Shown: positions 37,661 to 47,465, counted from the stretch's first letter. The stretch is 64,000 nucleotides of DNA from Flavobacterium sp. SCGC AAA160-P02 (GCA_000383355.1 KB911094.1:1-64000); one strand, 5' to 3'. Numbers and translations are program-made. Notes: generated from the letters alone by a model not told the origin.

Positions 37661-37689
37661 AGGCTTATCTCACGATAAGCCTTTTTTTT
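37661..37689 (+). terminator. trp attenuator terminator
   Basis: A 9-bp perfect stem (AGGCTTATC / GATAAGCCT) with a TCAC loop is followed by seven T residues. It lies 42 nt after the leader-peptide stop and 67 nt before the trpE start, so it can abort transcription before the structural genes. The loop and part of the left arm are complementary to GTGAGA at 37624-37629. Confidence 0.9.
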
Positions 37690-37756
37690 ATGCTGAATGT
37701 AAACAGCAATAAGTTAACATAATAATAAATTAGATTCTGATATAAATTCTGCGAAC

Positions 37757-39148
37757 GTGAAAAAAATAAAATTTAAAACAATAAGTTCTACTAGAATTTC
37801 AGACACTGTCACACCAGTTGGTTTGTATATTAGATTTAGAGATTTGTATGCCAATACTTTACTGCTAGAAAGCTCAGATTATCATAGCAAGGAAGAGAGT
37901 TATTCTTTTATTTGTATAGAGCCAGTAGTTTCTATGAAAGTAGAAAATCACCAATTTTCTGTAAAAAATCAAGGATCCACTATTTTTAAGGAAGATATAC
38001 AGGATAATTTTTATGAGTTATTTTCAAAATTTAGTAATAGCATTGATTTAAATTGTGATGATTCTTTAAAATCATTTAATGGATTGTATGGATATACAAC
38101 CTATGATAGTGTGCAATATTTTGAAAAAATAACCTTTAAAACAAAACAAGCTGACTCTGCAATTCCATTTATGCAATACGGCTTTTATCGCTTTATCATT
38201 GCTATCAATCATTTTAATGATGAGATGACTCTTATAGAAAATATAGAAGAGGGAACAACGGCAAGAATTTCTGAGATTGAAACCATTATAGAGTCTCAAG
38301 CATTTAATACTCAATCTTTTGAAATTGTTGGTAAAGAGTCTTCTAATTGTTCAGACGATGATTTTAAAGAGTATGTTTCTAAAGCAAAATTACATTGCAA
38401 AAGAGGCGATGTTTTTCAATTGGTATTATCGCGCCAGTTTCAACAAGAATTTAAGGGAGATGAATTTAATGTTTACAGAGCGTTACGGTCTATTAACCCT
38501 TCCCCATATTTATTTTATTTTGATTATGGAAGTTTTAAGTTGATGGGGTCTTCACCAGAAGCACAAATTAAAATTAATAACGGAAAAGCAACCATAAATC
38601 CGATAGCAGGTACTTTTAGAAGAACTGGAGATATAGCGCAAGACATTAAGCTTGGGAAGCTACTGTCTGAAGATGAAAAAGAAACAGCTGAACACGTGAT
38701 GTTGGTAGATTTGGCTAGAAATGATCTAAGCAAACATGCTTCAAATGTAAGCGTTGAGGTTTTTAAAGAGGTGCAGTTTTTTAGCCATGTAATTCATTTG
38801 GTATCTACTGTTCAGGGTAAAATTAAAGGAAACCCAATGACCATTGTTGGAGATACCTTTCCTGCAGGAACCTTAAGTGGTGCGCCAAAATATAAAGCAA
38901 TGGAATTGATTGATCGGTACGAGAATCAATCTCGTGGATTTTATGGAGGAGCTGTTGGAATTATTGGCCTAGATGGTTCTGTAAATTTGGCAATAGCTAT
39001 CCGTTCTTTTGTAAGCAAGCAAAATATATTGTATTACCAAGCAGGAGCTGGAATTGTAATACGCTCAAATGAAGAGAAAGAATTACAAGAAGTTACTAAT
39101 AAACTGGCAGCATTAAAAAAAGCATTGATTTTAGCTGAAAATATTTAA
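37757..39148 (+). CDS. trpE: Anthranilate synthase component I
   Basis: 463 aa with a GTG start at 37757. It converts chorismate, with ammonia supplied by TrpG, to anthranilate, the first committed step to tryptophan. The chorismate-binding domain shows SSPEAQIKI, PIAGTFRRTGD, EHVMLVDLARNDL and GTLSGAPKYKAM, all standard. The N-terminal feedback-binding region contains LLESSD (near residue 35), the usual tryptophan-binding LLES motif. It is the first structural gene after the attenuator, with trpG 1 nt downstream. Confidence 0.95.
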   Translation: MKKIKFKTISSTRISDTVTPVGLYIRFRDLYANTLLLESSDYHSKEESYSFICIEPVVSMKVENHQFSVKNQGSTIFKEDIQDNFYELFSKFSNSIDLNCDDSLKSFNGLYGYTTYDSVQYFEKITFKTKQADSAIPFMQYGFYRFIIAINHFNDEMTLIENIEEGTTARISEIETIIESQAFNTQSFEIVGKESSNCSDDDFKEYVSKAKLHCKRGDVFQLVLSRQFQQEFKGDEFNVYRALRSINPSPYLFYFDYGSFKLMGSSPEAQIKINNGKATINPIAGTFRRTGDIAQDIKLGKLLSEDEKETAEHVMLVDLARNDLSKHASNVSVEVFKEVQFFSHVIHLVSTVQGKIKGNPMTIVGDTFPAGTLSGAPKYKAMELIDRYENQSRGFYGGAVGIIGLDGSVNLAIAIRSFVSKQNILYYQAGAGIVIRSNEEKELQEVTNKLAALKKALILAENI

Positions 39149-39149
39149 G

Positions 39150-39728
39150 ATGAAGATATTAATTATAGACAATTACGATTCTTTTACTTACAACCTAGTT
39201 CATATGGTTGAAAAGATAACCAATCAATTTCCAACAGTTTTTCGAAACGATGAAATCTCTCTAGAAGACATCAATTACTATGATATGATTATGTTGTCTC
39301 CAGGTCCAGGAATTCCAAAAGAAGCAGGAATTCTTAAAGACATTATTTATAGATATGCAGGTAAAAAACCAATTTTTGGTGTCTGTTTAGGATTGCAGGC
39401 AATTGTTGAGGTTTTTGGAGGGTCAATTATCAATATGGATGAAGTATTTCATGGCGTTGCAACTGAAATGAAAGTAACCAAGCCAACTGCTGTTATTTTT
39501 AAAGATATTCCAACACAATTTCAGGCAGCGAGATATCATTCTTGGATTGCTTCCAATGAAAATTTTCCTGCCGATTTAGAAATTACAGCCGAAGATGAAG
39601 AAGGTGGGGTTATGGCAATTCGTCATAGATATTTTTCAATTAGTGCTGTGCAATTTCATCCAGAGTCAATTTTAACCGACGTAGGAGAGCAAATTGTCAG
39701 AAATTTTATTGAATCAAATAAAAAATAG
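39150..39728 (+). CDS. trpG: Anthranilate synthase component II (glutamine amidotransferase)
   Basis: 192 aa. Class-I amidotransferase that feeds ammonia to TrpE. Its triad is visible: C79 in FGVCLGLQAI, H170 and E172 in QFHPES. The N-terminal IIDNYDSFTYNLV and MLSPGPGIP motifs are standard. Such subunits can also serve aminodeoxychorismate synthase (PabA). It starts 1 nt after trpE; trpD follows after 56 nt. Confidence 0.95.
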   Translation: MKILIIDNYDSFTYNLVHMVEKITNQFPTVFRNDEISLEDINYYDMIMLSPGPGIPKEAGILKDIIYRYAGKKPIFGVCLGLQAIVEVFGGSIINMDEVFHGVATEMKVTKPTAVIFKDIPTQFQAARYHSWIASNENFPADLEITAEDEEGGVMAIRHRYFSISAVQFHPESILTDVGEQIVRNFIESNKK

Positions 39729-39784
39729 AACAGATACAGAAAGTATGAATACTAAATAACGACTGAAATAAAATTCAGCACGAG

Positions 39785-40777
39785 ATGAAAGAAATACTAA
39801 ACGATTTATATCAACACAAAAAATTATCAAAATCTGACGCAAAACAGGTGTTAATTGATATAGCTGCTTCTGCTTATAACGATGCGCATTTAGCTTCTTT
39901 TATGACAGTTTTTATGATGCGTCCTATAACTGTTGATGAACTTTCAGGATTTAGAGAAGCTTTGTTAGAATTGGCTATAAAAGTAGATTTATCTGACTAT
40001 AATACCATAGATATTGTTGGCACTGGAGGAGATGGAAAAGACACCTTTAATATTTCTACAATCACCTCTTTTGTGGTGGCAGGAACAGGTCAAAAAGTTG
40101 CCAAACATGGCAACTATAGCGTTTCTTCTAAATCTGGTTCTTCAGATATGTTACAGAGTTTTGGTTATAAATTTACAAACGATGAAGCTACTTTACAAAG
40201 TCATTTAGAGAAAGCAAATATTTGCTTCTTACATGCCCCAAAATTTCATCCAGCAATGAAAGCTGTTAGTCCTACTAGAAAAGCGCTGGCTCTAAAAACA
40301 TTTTTTAATATGTTAGGACCCCTTGTAAACCCTAGTTCGCCTCAAAATTTACTATTGGGAACCTTTAATCTTGAAATTGCAAGACTGTATCATTATATTT
40401 TACAAGAAGAAAAGAGTAACTACGGAATTATTCATGGCTTAGACGGTTATGATGAAATTTCTCTAACAAGCGGTTTTAAATTGTTTACCAAGTCTGGAGA
40501 AGAACTCATTAACCCAGAAGATATTGGACAAAAAAGAATTTTACAATCCCATATTTATGGAGGCGATTCTGTAGAAGCTGCCGCAAAAATTTTTAAAAAT
40601 ATCCTTGAAGGAAAAGGAACAAAAGAACAGAATAATGTGGTGTTAACCAATGCGGCATTTGCTCTAAAAATTATAGATGCTAAGAAATCATTTGAAGATG
40701 CTTTTGAACTTTCAAAAGATTCTTTATTTGGAGGAAAAGCATCGCAGTGTTTACATCAACTAATTACCAATTGTTAA
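39785..40777 (+). CDS. trpD: Anthranilate phosphoribosyltransferase
   Basis: 330 aa. It transfers phosphoribose from PRPP to anthranilate. The PRPP site DIVGTGGDGKDTFNIST and KHGNYSVSSKSGSSD are present, as is the anthranilate-binding AMKAVSPTRKALALKTFFNMLGP region. The N-terminal helical domain is complete. The stop at 40775-40777 is followed after 2 nt by trpC. Confidence 0.95.
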   Translation: MKEILNDLYQHKKLSKSDAKQVLIDIAASAYNDAHLASFMTVFMMRPITVDELSGFREALLELAIKVDLSDYNTIDIVGTGGDGKDTFNISTITSFVVAGTGQKVAKHGNYSVSSKSGSSDMLQSFGYKFTNDEATLQSHLEKANICFLHAPKFHPAMKAVSPTRKALALKTFFNMLGPLVNPSSPQNLLLGTFNLEIARLYHYILQEEKSNYGIIHGLDGYDEISLTSGFKLFTKSGEELINPEDIGQKRILQSHIYGGDSVEAAAKIFKNILEGKGTKEQNNVVLTNAAFALKIIDAKKSFEDAFELSKDSLFGGKASQCLHQLITNC

Positions 40778-40779
40778 GA

Positions 40780-41565
40780 ATGACTATACTAGATAAAATA
40801 ATTGCTTTTAAAAAGAAGGAAATAACTAAAATAAAGGCAGATGTACCGCTAAAAAAACTGGTAGAAAGTCCGTTGTTTCAGAGAACTCCGATCTCGTTAA
40901 AAAAATCACTGTTAGAGGTTCATTCAACAGGAATCATAGCAGAATTTAAAAGACAATCGCCTTCTAAGGGAGTAATCAATGATAAAGCAACCATAGAAGA
41001 TGTTACCAATGGATATTTAGATGCCAATGTAGCGGCGCAATCTATCTTAACAGATACCTCATTTTTTGGAGGAACCATGGTAGATCTCATGAAAGCAAGA
41101 ACCATTAATACAACCAAACCAATTTTACGTAAAGATTTTATTGTAGACGGATTTCAGATTGTAGAGGCCAAAGCCATTGGTGCAGATGTTATTTTACTCA
41201 TAGCAGCCTGTCTAACAAAAGAAGAGCTTAAGAATTACGGAAAATTAGCGGAAGATTTAGGGATGGAAGTATTGTATGAAGTGCATACCCGAGAAGATTT
41301 AGATAAGATAGCGCTCCACAACAAAATTATTGGAATTAACAATAGAAACTTAAACACATTTAAGGTAGATATTGAGAATTCTGTAAACCTGGCAAATCAA
41401 ATTCCAGATGATTGTATTAAAATCGCTGAAAGTGGTTTGAGTGATCCAAGAATTATTACAGGTCTTAAAGAATACGGGTTCAATGGTTTTTTAATAGGAG
41501 AAAACTTTATGAAGACAGACAATCCTGGAGAGGCATGTGAGGCGTTTATAAGTCAAATTAGATAA
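40780..41565 (+). CDS. trpC: Indole-3-glycerol-phosphate synthase
   Basis: 261 aa from ATG 40780, which follows the trpD stop by 2 nt; an upstream in-frame start inside trpD is unlikely because the family begins at ILDKIIAFKKKEI. It closes the indole ring from CdRP. TIM-barrel motifs are IIAEFKRQSPSKG (catalytic Glu/Lys), ILRKDFIVD, GINNRNLNTF and KIAESGLSD. In this operon trpC and trpF are separate genes, not fused as in E. coli. Confidence 0.95.
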   Translation: MTILDKIIAFKKKEITKIKADVPLKKLVESPLFQRTPISLKKSLLEVHSTGIIAEFKRQSPSKGVINDKATIEDVTNGYLDANVAAQSILTDTSFFGGTMVDLMKARTINTTKPILRKDFIVDGFQIVEAKAIGADVILLIAACLTKEELKNYGKLAEDLGMEVLYEVHTREDLDKIALHNKIIGINNRNLNTFKVDIENSVNLANQIPDDCIKIAESGLSDPRIITGLKEYGFNGFLIGENFMKTDNPGEACEAFISQIR

Positions 41566-41568
41566 AAA

Positions 41569-42186
41569 ATGAAACTAAAGGTTTGTGGAATGAAATATAT
41601 AGAGAATATCAAATCTATTGCAGATTTGAATCCTGATTATTTGGGGTTTATTTTCTATGATCGCTCCAAAAGAAACTTTACAGGAACCATTCCTGAGTTA
41701 CCAAAGCATATTAAGAAAACGGGTGTTTTTGTGAATGAAGAGATTGCCGTTGTTGTTTCATTACAAGAAAAACATCAGCTTCAAGCCATACAATTACATG
41801 GAGATGAATCTGTAGCTTATGTTCAAGAACTAAAGAGGTCTTTATCAAATAAGATTGAGATTATTAAAGTAGTTGGTTTGAAAAATGATGCTTATTTTGA
41901 AGAGTTAATTTCTTATGAAAAGGAAGTAGATTATTTTCTGTTTGACACCAAAGGAAAAGATAGAGGTGGTAATGGTGTTAAGTTTGATTGGTCTGTTTTA
42001 AAAGAGTATCCTTTTTCAAAACCATTCTTTTTAAGTGGAGGAATTGGACCAAATGATGCACAATTAGTGAAAGAAGTAAAAAAATCTGGGTTGCCAATCT
42101 ACGCTGTAGATATCAATAGTAAATTTGAAGATAAACCAGGGTTAAAAAATAGTATAAAAGTGATAAATTTTAAGAATCAGTTATAA
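41569..42186 (+). CDS. trpF: Phosphoribosylanthranilate isomerase
   Basis: 205 aa, a (beta/alpha)8 barrel that converts PRA to CdRP. KVCGM at the N-terminus holds the catalytic Cys and DTKG (near residue 125) the catalytic Asp. IQLHGDE and [11 protein letters not shown] form the phosphate-binding part. It starts 3 nt after trpC and is followed 1 nt later by trpB. Confidence 0.94.
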   Translation: MKLKVCGMKYIENIKSIADLNPDYLGFIFYDRSKRNFTGTIPELPKHIKKTGVFVNEEIAVVVSLQEKHQLQAIQLHGDESVAYVQELKRSLSNKIEIIKVVGLKNDAYFEELISYEKEVDYFLFDTKGKDRGGNGVKFDWSVLKEYPFSKPFFLSGGIGPNDAQLVKEVKKSGLPIYAVDINSKFEDKPGLKNSIKVINFKNQL

Positions 42187-42187
42187 T

Positions 42188-43369
42188 ATGAAATCAAAAT
42201 TTCATCCAGACAAGCATGGGTACTTTGGGCAATATGGGGGTGCCTTTGTTCCAGAATTATTGTATCCGAATGTAAAAGAATTAGAAGATAATTACATTCA
42301 AATTATAGAATCTGAAGAATTTCAACAAGAATACAAGAGCTTGTTAAAAGACTATGTTGGAAGACCAAGTCCGTTATACCTAGCCAAACGTCTTTCAGAG
42401 AAATATGGGGCTCATATTTATTTAAAACGTGAAGATTTAAATCATACTGGTGCGCACAAAATAAACAATACAATTGGTCAAATTCTAATTGCGCAAAAAC
42501 TAGGCAAGACTAAAATAATAGCAGAAACAGGTGCTGGCCAACACGGTGTAGCAACTGCTACGGTTTGTGCCTTAATGGGCTTAGATTGTACTGTTTTTAT
42601 GGGAGAAAAAGACATTGTAAGACAAGCACCCAATGTGGCTCGCATGAAAATGTTAGGTGCAAAAGTTGTACCCGCTACAAGTGGAAGTAAAACATTAAAA
42701 GATGCTACCAATGAAGCTATTCGTTACTGGATTCAGCATCCAGAAACTTTCTATATGATTGGCTCGGTAGTTGGGCCACATCCTCATCCAGACATGGTTG
42801 CTCGTTTACAGGCTGTTATTTCCGAAGAGATTCAGTGGCAATTAAAAGAAAAAACAGGAAAAACAACACCAGACACTATCATCGCTTGTGTAGGTGGAGG
42901 TAGCAATGCCGCAGGAGCATTTTATCATTTTATGGATGATGAGACTGTAGAATTAATTGCTGTTGAAGCAGCTGGTTTAGGGGTGCATTCTGGTGAAAGT
43001 GCCGCAACCTCTCAATTAGGAGAAGTAGGTATTATTCATGGAAGTAAAACTATTTTAATGCAAGATGATTATGGCCAAATTATGGAGCCCTATTCTATTT
43101 CTGCTGGATTAGACTACCCAGGTGTTGGTCCATTGCATGCTTTTTTATATGAAAGTAAGAGAGCTAAATTTATGAATGCAACAGACAAAGAGGCATTAGC
43201 TGCTGCGTATGAATTAACAAAGATAGAAGGAATTATTCCTGCTTTAGAAACAGCACATGCTTTGGCAGTCTTGCCAAAGTTAACATTAACAAAAGATCAA
43301 GTAGTAGTTATTAATTTATCTGGTAGAGGAGATAAAGATTTGGAAATATTTATTAAACATTTAGAATAA
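42188..43369 (+). CDS. trpB: Tryptophan synthase beta chain
   Basis: 393 aa, TrpB1 type. PLP-dependent condensation of indole with serine. The PLP lysine is K91 in TGAHKINN; the phosphate-binding GGGSNAAG loop and AETGAGQHG are present, as is GRPSPLYLA near the N-terminus. The last base of its stop overlaps the first base of the DUF3050 start (43369). trpA, normally directly next, is displaced by that gene. Confidence 0.96.
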   Translation: MKSKFHPDKHGYFGQYGGAFVPELLYPNVKELEDNYIQIIESEEFQQEYKSLLKDYVGRPSPLYLAKRLSEKYGAHIYLKREDLNHTGAHKINNTIGQILIAQKLGKTKIIAETGAGQHGVATATVCALMGLDCTVFMGEKDIVRQAPNVARMKMLGAKVVPATSGSKTLKDATNEAIRYWIQHPETFYMIGSVVGPHPHPDMVARLQAVISEEIQWQLKEKTGKTTPDTIIACVGGGSNAAGAFYHFMDDETVELIAVEAAGLGVHSGESAATSQLGEVGIIHGSKTILMQDDYGQIMEPYSISAGLDYPGVGPLHAFLYESKRAKFMNATDKEALAAAYELTKIEGIIPALETAHALAVLPKLTLTKDQVVVINLSGRGDKDLEIFIKHLE

Positions 43370-44151
43370 TGAACATAGAACACATTCAAAAAGAAATTAC
43401 AAGTTTACGAGAAGAGTTAAAATCACATGGGCTTTATCAACAATTACAAACTATAGAAGACATTAAGATTTTTACACAAGATCATGTTTTTGCTGTTTGG
43501 GATTTTATGTCGCTTTTAAAAACCTTACAAAGAGAACTTACCTGTGTTTCAGTTCCTTGGGTTCCAAGAAAAAAAGGGAAACTTACTCAGTTTATCAATG
43601 AAATAACTTTAGCAGAAGAAAGCGATGTAGATCTTTCAGGTGAAAGTAAAAGTCATTTTGAAATGTATTTAGATGCCATGAGACATATGGGATCAGAAAC
43701 TCATAAAATTGAAGTTTTTTTGAGTAAAATACACCAAAATAGTTCTATTGAAGAAGCCTTAGACTTTGCAGAAGTTCCTGAAGCTGTCAAAAATTTTGTG
43801 AAAGTTACTTTTAAAACAATATACAGTAATGATGCTCACAAAGTTGCCGCAGCCTTTACTTTTGGTAGAGAAGATTTAATACCAGATATGTTTATTGAAA
43901 TTATTCATCAAACTCACGAACAAGAATCGTTTAAAGATTTTTTATATTATTTAAATAGACATGTAGAGTTAGATGGAGACTCTCATGGCCCTCTTTCATT
44001 AGATATGATTGTGGAATTATGTGGAGATGATCAACAGAAGTGGAGTGAGGTTTTGGTAACCGCAAAAGAAGCTCTAGAAGTAAGGATTTCTTTGTGGGAT
44101 TATATAGCAGATAACATCTCTAAACATAAACTAGAAAAAGCACTATCGTGA
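43369..44151 (+). CDS. DUF3050 protein (heme-oxygenase-like fold) inserted between trpB and trpA
   Basis: 260 aa, all-helical. The sequence fits DUF3050: DHVFAVWDFMSLLKTLQ (H39), VPWVPRK, SHFEMYLDAM, a central FTFGREDLIPDMF (E168) and LNRHVELDGDSHGPL. In the last, H198-x3-D202-x3-H206 resembles the ligand spacing of heme-oxygenase-like di-iron oxidases. No characterised role is known to me. It overlaps trpB by 1 nt and trpA by 4 nt, so it is translated as part of the pathway operon. It may modify or protect an aromatic intermediate, or use a tryptophan-derived substrate; both are inference. Confidence 0.85.
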   Translation: MNIEHIQKEITSLREELKSHGLYQQLQTIEDIKIFTQDHVFAVWDFMSLLKTLQRELTCVSVPWVPRKKGKLTQFINEITLAEESDVDLSGESKSHFEMYLDAMRHMGSETHKIEVFLSKIHQNSSIEEALDFAEVPEAVKNFVKVTFKTIYSNDAHKVAAAFTFGREDLIPDMFIEIIHQTHEQESFKDFLYYLNRHVELDGDSHGPLSLDMIVELCGDDQQKWSEVLVTAKEALEVRISLWDYIADNISKHKLEKALS

Positions 44152-44915
44152 ATTTAATTTCTAACATACTAAAAGAGAAGTCATCTAATAATTTGTCAAT
44201 TTACTTTACAGCTGGTTTCCCTGAGTTACATGATACCACTAAGGTTATTCAAGGATTAAGCAATGCTAAGGTAGATTTTATAGAAGTGGGTTTGCCATAT
44301 TCTGATCCATTAGCAGATGGGCCAACTATTCAGAAAAGTAGCCAGAAAGCATTACAAAATGGAATTAATTTAGACATTGTTTTTGATCAATTATTGCAAA
44401 TTAAAAGGACAAATAAAACACCCTTGGTTCTAATGGGTTATTTGAATCAGTTATTAAAATATGGTGAAGAAAAATTTTGTCAAAAGGTAGTTGATTGTGG
44501 AATAGACACACTTATTTTACCAGATTTACCGATGGTAGAATATGAAAATCATTATCAATCATTATTTAATTCTTACGGAATTACTAATGTATTTTTAATT
44601 ACTCCACAAACTACAGATGAGCGAATTCTAAAAATAGATTCATATACTGAAAGCTTTATTTATATGGTGGCTTCCAGTGCTATTACAGGAGCAAAAGGAG
44701 AAATTTCTGAAGAGCAGATAGCTTATTTTGAAAGGATCAAATCTATGAATCTGAGAAGTAAACTCATTATTGGTTTTGGGATTTCTGATCATCAAACATT
44801 TTCTAAAGCATGTGAGTATGGTCATGGTGCTATTATTGGATCTGCATTCATAGAACATCTAGAAAAGAAAGGAATCGATAAGATTGATGAATTTATAGGG
44901 TCAATTATTTCCTAA
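44148..44915 (+). CDS. trpA: Tryptophan synthase alpha chain
   Basis: 255 aa with a GTG start at 44148 overlapping the DUF3050 stop. It releases indole from indole-3-glycerol phosphate and channels it to TrpB. The catalytic Glu is in IEVGLPYSDPLADGPTIQ and the catalytic Asp in TLILPDLP; VASSAITGAKG and GFGISDH form the phosphate site. It ends the operon, closed by a bidirectional terminator. Confidence 0.95.
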   Translation: MNLISNILKEKSSNNLSIYFTAGFPELHDTTKVIQGLSNAKVDFIEVGLPYSDPLADGPTIQKSSQKALQNGINLDIVFDQLLQIKRTNKTPLVLMGYLNQLLKYGEEKFCQKVVDCGIDTLILPDLPMVEYENHYQSLFNSYGITNVFLITPQTTDERILKIDSYTESFIYMVASSAITGAKGEISEEQIAYFERIKSMNLRSKLIIGFGISDHQTFSKACEYGHGAIIGSAFIEHLEKKGIDKIDEFIGSIIS

Positions 44916-44917
44916 TA

Positions 44918-44951
44918 AAAAAGTCGAAACTTTAAAAGTTTCGACTTTTTT
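44918..44951. terminator. Bidirectional terminator between trpA and the FKBP gene
   Basis: AAAAAGTCGAAAC pairs with GTTTCGACTTTTT around a short TTTAAAA loop. It ends the plus-strand trp operon (T-run to 44951) and, by its A-run, the minus-strand FKBP gene. Confidence 0.9.
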
Positions 44952-44970
44952 ATTAATTAATTTTAAGTGC

Positions 44971-45423
44971 TTAGTTTACGCTCAGAAGTCGAATGTCAAA
45001 AATTAGAACAGAACCACCAGGGATAGAACCTCTTCCTGACTCTCCGTATCCTAAATTATAAGGCACCAATAAAATACCGTTTCCTCCTTCTCTAAAATAA
45101 GTAATACCTTCGGTCCAACCTTGTATTACCCCATTCAACCCAAAAGAAATACCATTAGAATTACTTTCATCAAAAACAACTCCATCTAAGAAATATCCTT
45201 TATAATCTACGGTAACATTAGAGGTACTTGTTGGTCTTGCGCCAGATCCTTCATTGTTAATTACATAATATAACCCAGAATTACTTCTGGTAGCATTTAA
45301 GTTATTGTCTTCAATATATTGTATAATGTCCTGCTCAGTCTCAGGTTCAAAGCTAGTGTCTGTTTTATCAGAACAGGAAATAAAAACAAAGACTAATGTA
45401 AATAGATATAGATATTTTTTCAT
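44971..45423 (-). CDS. FKBP-type peptidyl-prolyl isomerase lipoprotein
   Basis: 150 aa. A lipoprotein signal ends FISC (Cys 17). The mature part is a compact FKBP domain: VTVDYKGYFLDGVVFDES, a short loop, VIQGWTEGI, GNGILLVPYNLGYGESG and LIFDIRLLSV. It should assist folding of envelope proteins on the periplasmic side of a membrane. Key aromatic pocket residues (Tyr, Phe, Trp) are present. It is a single gene with convergent neighbours. Confidence 0.92.
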   Translation of the reverse strand: MKKYLYLFTLVFVFISCSDKTDTSFEPETEQDIIQYIEDNNLNATRSNSGLYYVINNEGSGARPTSTSNVTVDYKGYFLDGVVFDESNSNGISFGLNGVIQGWTEGITYFREGGNGILLVPYNLGYGESGRGSIPGGSVLIFDIRLLSVN

Positions 45424-45465
45424 GTTGAAGTTTTAAATATTTTACGCGAATATACTTTGTTTATT

Positions 45466-47076
45466 TTAATAAACTTTGTCTCCATTTATATAGGTTGCTG
45501 TTGCTTTAGTTGTTGGAATTTTTGCTCCATCAATAGTCATAATATCTTGATTTAACATTGTGAAATCAGCCAATTTTCCTACCTCAATACTTCCTTTTTC
45601 ATTTTCCTCAAAATTTGAATACGCAGCCCAGATAGTCATTCCTTTTAGTGTTTCCTCTCTTGTTAGTACATTTTCTATTTGAAAACCACCTTCTGGATAC
45701 CCATCTGTATCTTTTCTAATTGCTGATGCATAAAAAGTTAAAAAAGGATTTACCTGCTCTACAGGAAAATCTGTTCCCAAGGCAACTTTACCATAGATGT
45801 TCAATAAATCTTTGTAGGCATAAGCGCCTTTCATTCGTTCTTTACCAATTCTATCTTCTGCCCAGTACATGTCTGAAGTTGCATGTGTTGGTTGAATAGA
45901 AGGAATGACATTTTCAAATAGTGTAAAGTCTTCTGGTGCAATTATTTGAGCATGCTCAATTCTCCAACGTTTATTTTGTTTTCCTTTTAAAAACTCTTTG
46001 TACGTTTTTAGAATCCATGTATTGGCAGAATCTCCAATAGCATGGGTATTCATTTGATATTCTGAGGCAGCAATTTGTTCTGCCATTTCTCTATAACGCT
46101 CTGGGCTATATATTAATGCTCCAAAATGATTGCTTCTATCACTATAAGATTCTCTCATTGCCGCTCCTCGCGAACCAAGAGCCCCATCGCCATAAACTTT
46201 AAATGAACGAACATGTAAACGATCTGTTTTAATAATTCCTTTGTTAATATAATAGTCTAGGTTTTTTTGAGTAGCTGAAACCATCGCATAGACACGTATT
46301 TTTAACTCATTCTCTTGTTGTAAGCTGTCTATTAGTTCTATGGTAGATTGCCCTAATCCAGCATCATCAACTGTTGTTAGGCCATAAGAAAAAGCAATTT
46401 CTTGAGCAGCTATTAAGCCTTTAATTGAGGCTTGTTTATCTGGTGCTGGAACCTGAATAAAGTCCATTGCAGCATCAATAAAAACACCGGTCATCTTTCC
46501 ATTCTTTACAATAATTTCACCACCAGAAACTGGGGTGTTTTTTGTGACATTAGAGAGGTCTATTGCTGCCTGATTTACCAGAAGTGCATGACCGTCAATT
46601 CTTCGAATAGCAATTGGAGTATCTGGAAATAATACATCCAATTTTTCTTTGGTTGGAAATTCTTTCACCTCCCAATCGTTTTGATCCCACCCGCGACCGG
46701 TTATAAAACTGAGATTTTCTTCTTTTTGAAAAGCAACCAGTCTTTCTAATACCTCATCATAGCTTTTAGTGCCTTTTAAAGATACTTTTTGTTGCTGCAG
46801 CCCCATTCTGTAAAAATGACAATGTGCATCTATTAGACCAGGCACAATGGTTTCTCCTTGGGCATCTATGGTTTCTTTTGAAGCGTACTTGGTTGTAATT
46901 TCTGAGCTAGAGCCTACTGCTATAAATTTTCCATCTTTGATTGCAAAAGCTTCTGCTTTACTAAAATTACTATCTACGGTATAAATACTTGCATTGGTTA
47001 CAATTAAGTCTACTTGCTGTTGTTTGCAAGAAGCTAATAATACTAGAATGCTAAGAGAAAAAATAATTTTTTTCAT
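45466..47076 (-). CDS. YtcJ-like amidohydrolase lipoprotein
   Basis: 536 aa. A lipoprotein signal ends LLASC (Cys 17). It belongs to the amidohydrolase-3 group of metal-dependent hydrolases: VPGLIDAHCHF is the first metal site, ITGRGWDQNDW is typical of the YtcJ subgroup, and later come MNTHAIGD, RIEHAQI, IQPTHATSDM and ALGTDFPVE. The C-terminal beta-sandwich ends KLADFTML. Members act on N-substituted amino acids or formamides; the substrate is unknown. It is the last gene of a minus-strand unit with a DoxX protein (10 nt) and an M28 peptidase upstream, so it may process their products. Confidence 0.9.
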   Translation of the reverse strand: MKKIIFSLSILVLLASCKQQQVDLIVTNASIYTVDSNFSKAEAFAIKDGKFIAVGSSSEITTKYASKETIDAQGETIVPGLIDAHCHFYRMGLQQQKVSLKGTKSYDEVLERLVAFQKEENLSFITGRGWDQNDWEVKEFPTKEKLDVLFPDTPIAIRRIDGHALLVNQAAIDLSNVTKNTPVSGGEIIVKNGKMTGVFIDAAMDFIQVPAPDKQASIKGLIAAQEIAFSYGLTTVDDAGLGQSTIELIDSLQQENELKIRVYAMVSATQKNLDYYINKGIIKTDRLHVRSFKVYGDGALGSRGAAMRESYSDRSNHFGALIYSPERYREMAEQIAASEYQMNTHAIGDSANTWILKTYKEFLKGKQNKRWRIEHAQIIAPEDFTLFENVIPSIQPTHATSDMYWAEDRIGKERMKGAYAYKDLLNIYGKVALGTDFPVEQVNPFLTFYASAIRKDTDGYPEGGFQIENVLTREETLKGMTIWAAYSNFEENEKGSIEVGKLADFTMLNQDIMTIDGAKIPTTKATATYINGDKVY

Positions 47077-47086
47077 CGGTTATTTA

Positions 47087-47449
47087 TTAGATGATTAATA
47101 ATGAATCTTGGTAAATTAAGTAGGCTCCGTACATCAATAAAAACTGTAAAGGTATTCTAATGTAGGCAAAAATTTTAGAGCCAATTGCAGGCCTTTCTTT
47201 TGTAGCATCCCAAACATGAATAGGAAGAAATAAAATTAATAAGATTAAAATTCCATAGGCGGTATAAGAAACTGCCTGAGGAAAGAATAAGCCAATTCCT
47301 AAACTAAATTCAATGATACCTACTATATAATTGATCGTTAATTTTGGAAGTCCGTTTGGAATAAAATGTTTAAAAAATGAGGGTTTTATAAAATGTATAA
47401 TACCTGCATATATAAAAAAAATGGCAAAAATAATTTTAAGAATTAACAT
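47087..47449 (-). CDS. DoxX-family membrane protein
   Basis: 120 aa with four membrane helices. The pattern FAIFFIYAGIIHFIKPSFF at the N-terminus and YIVGIIEFSLGIGLFF in the middle identify a short DoxX-like protein. The family is associated with quinone or thiol redox in membranes, but most members are uncharacterised. It is sandwiched between the M28 peptidase (16 nt) and the amidohydrolase (10 nt) and so is co-transcribed with them. Confidence 0.86.
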   Translation of the reverse strand: MLILKIIFAIFFIYAGIIHFIKPSFFKHFIPNGLPKLTINYIVGIIEFSLGIGLFFPQAVSYTAYGILILLILFLPIHVWDATKERPAIGSKIFAYIRIPLQFLLMYGAYLIYQDSLLII

Positions 47450-47465
47450 GTGGCTTTGAGTTCAA

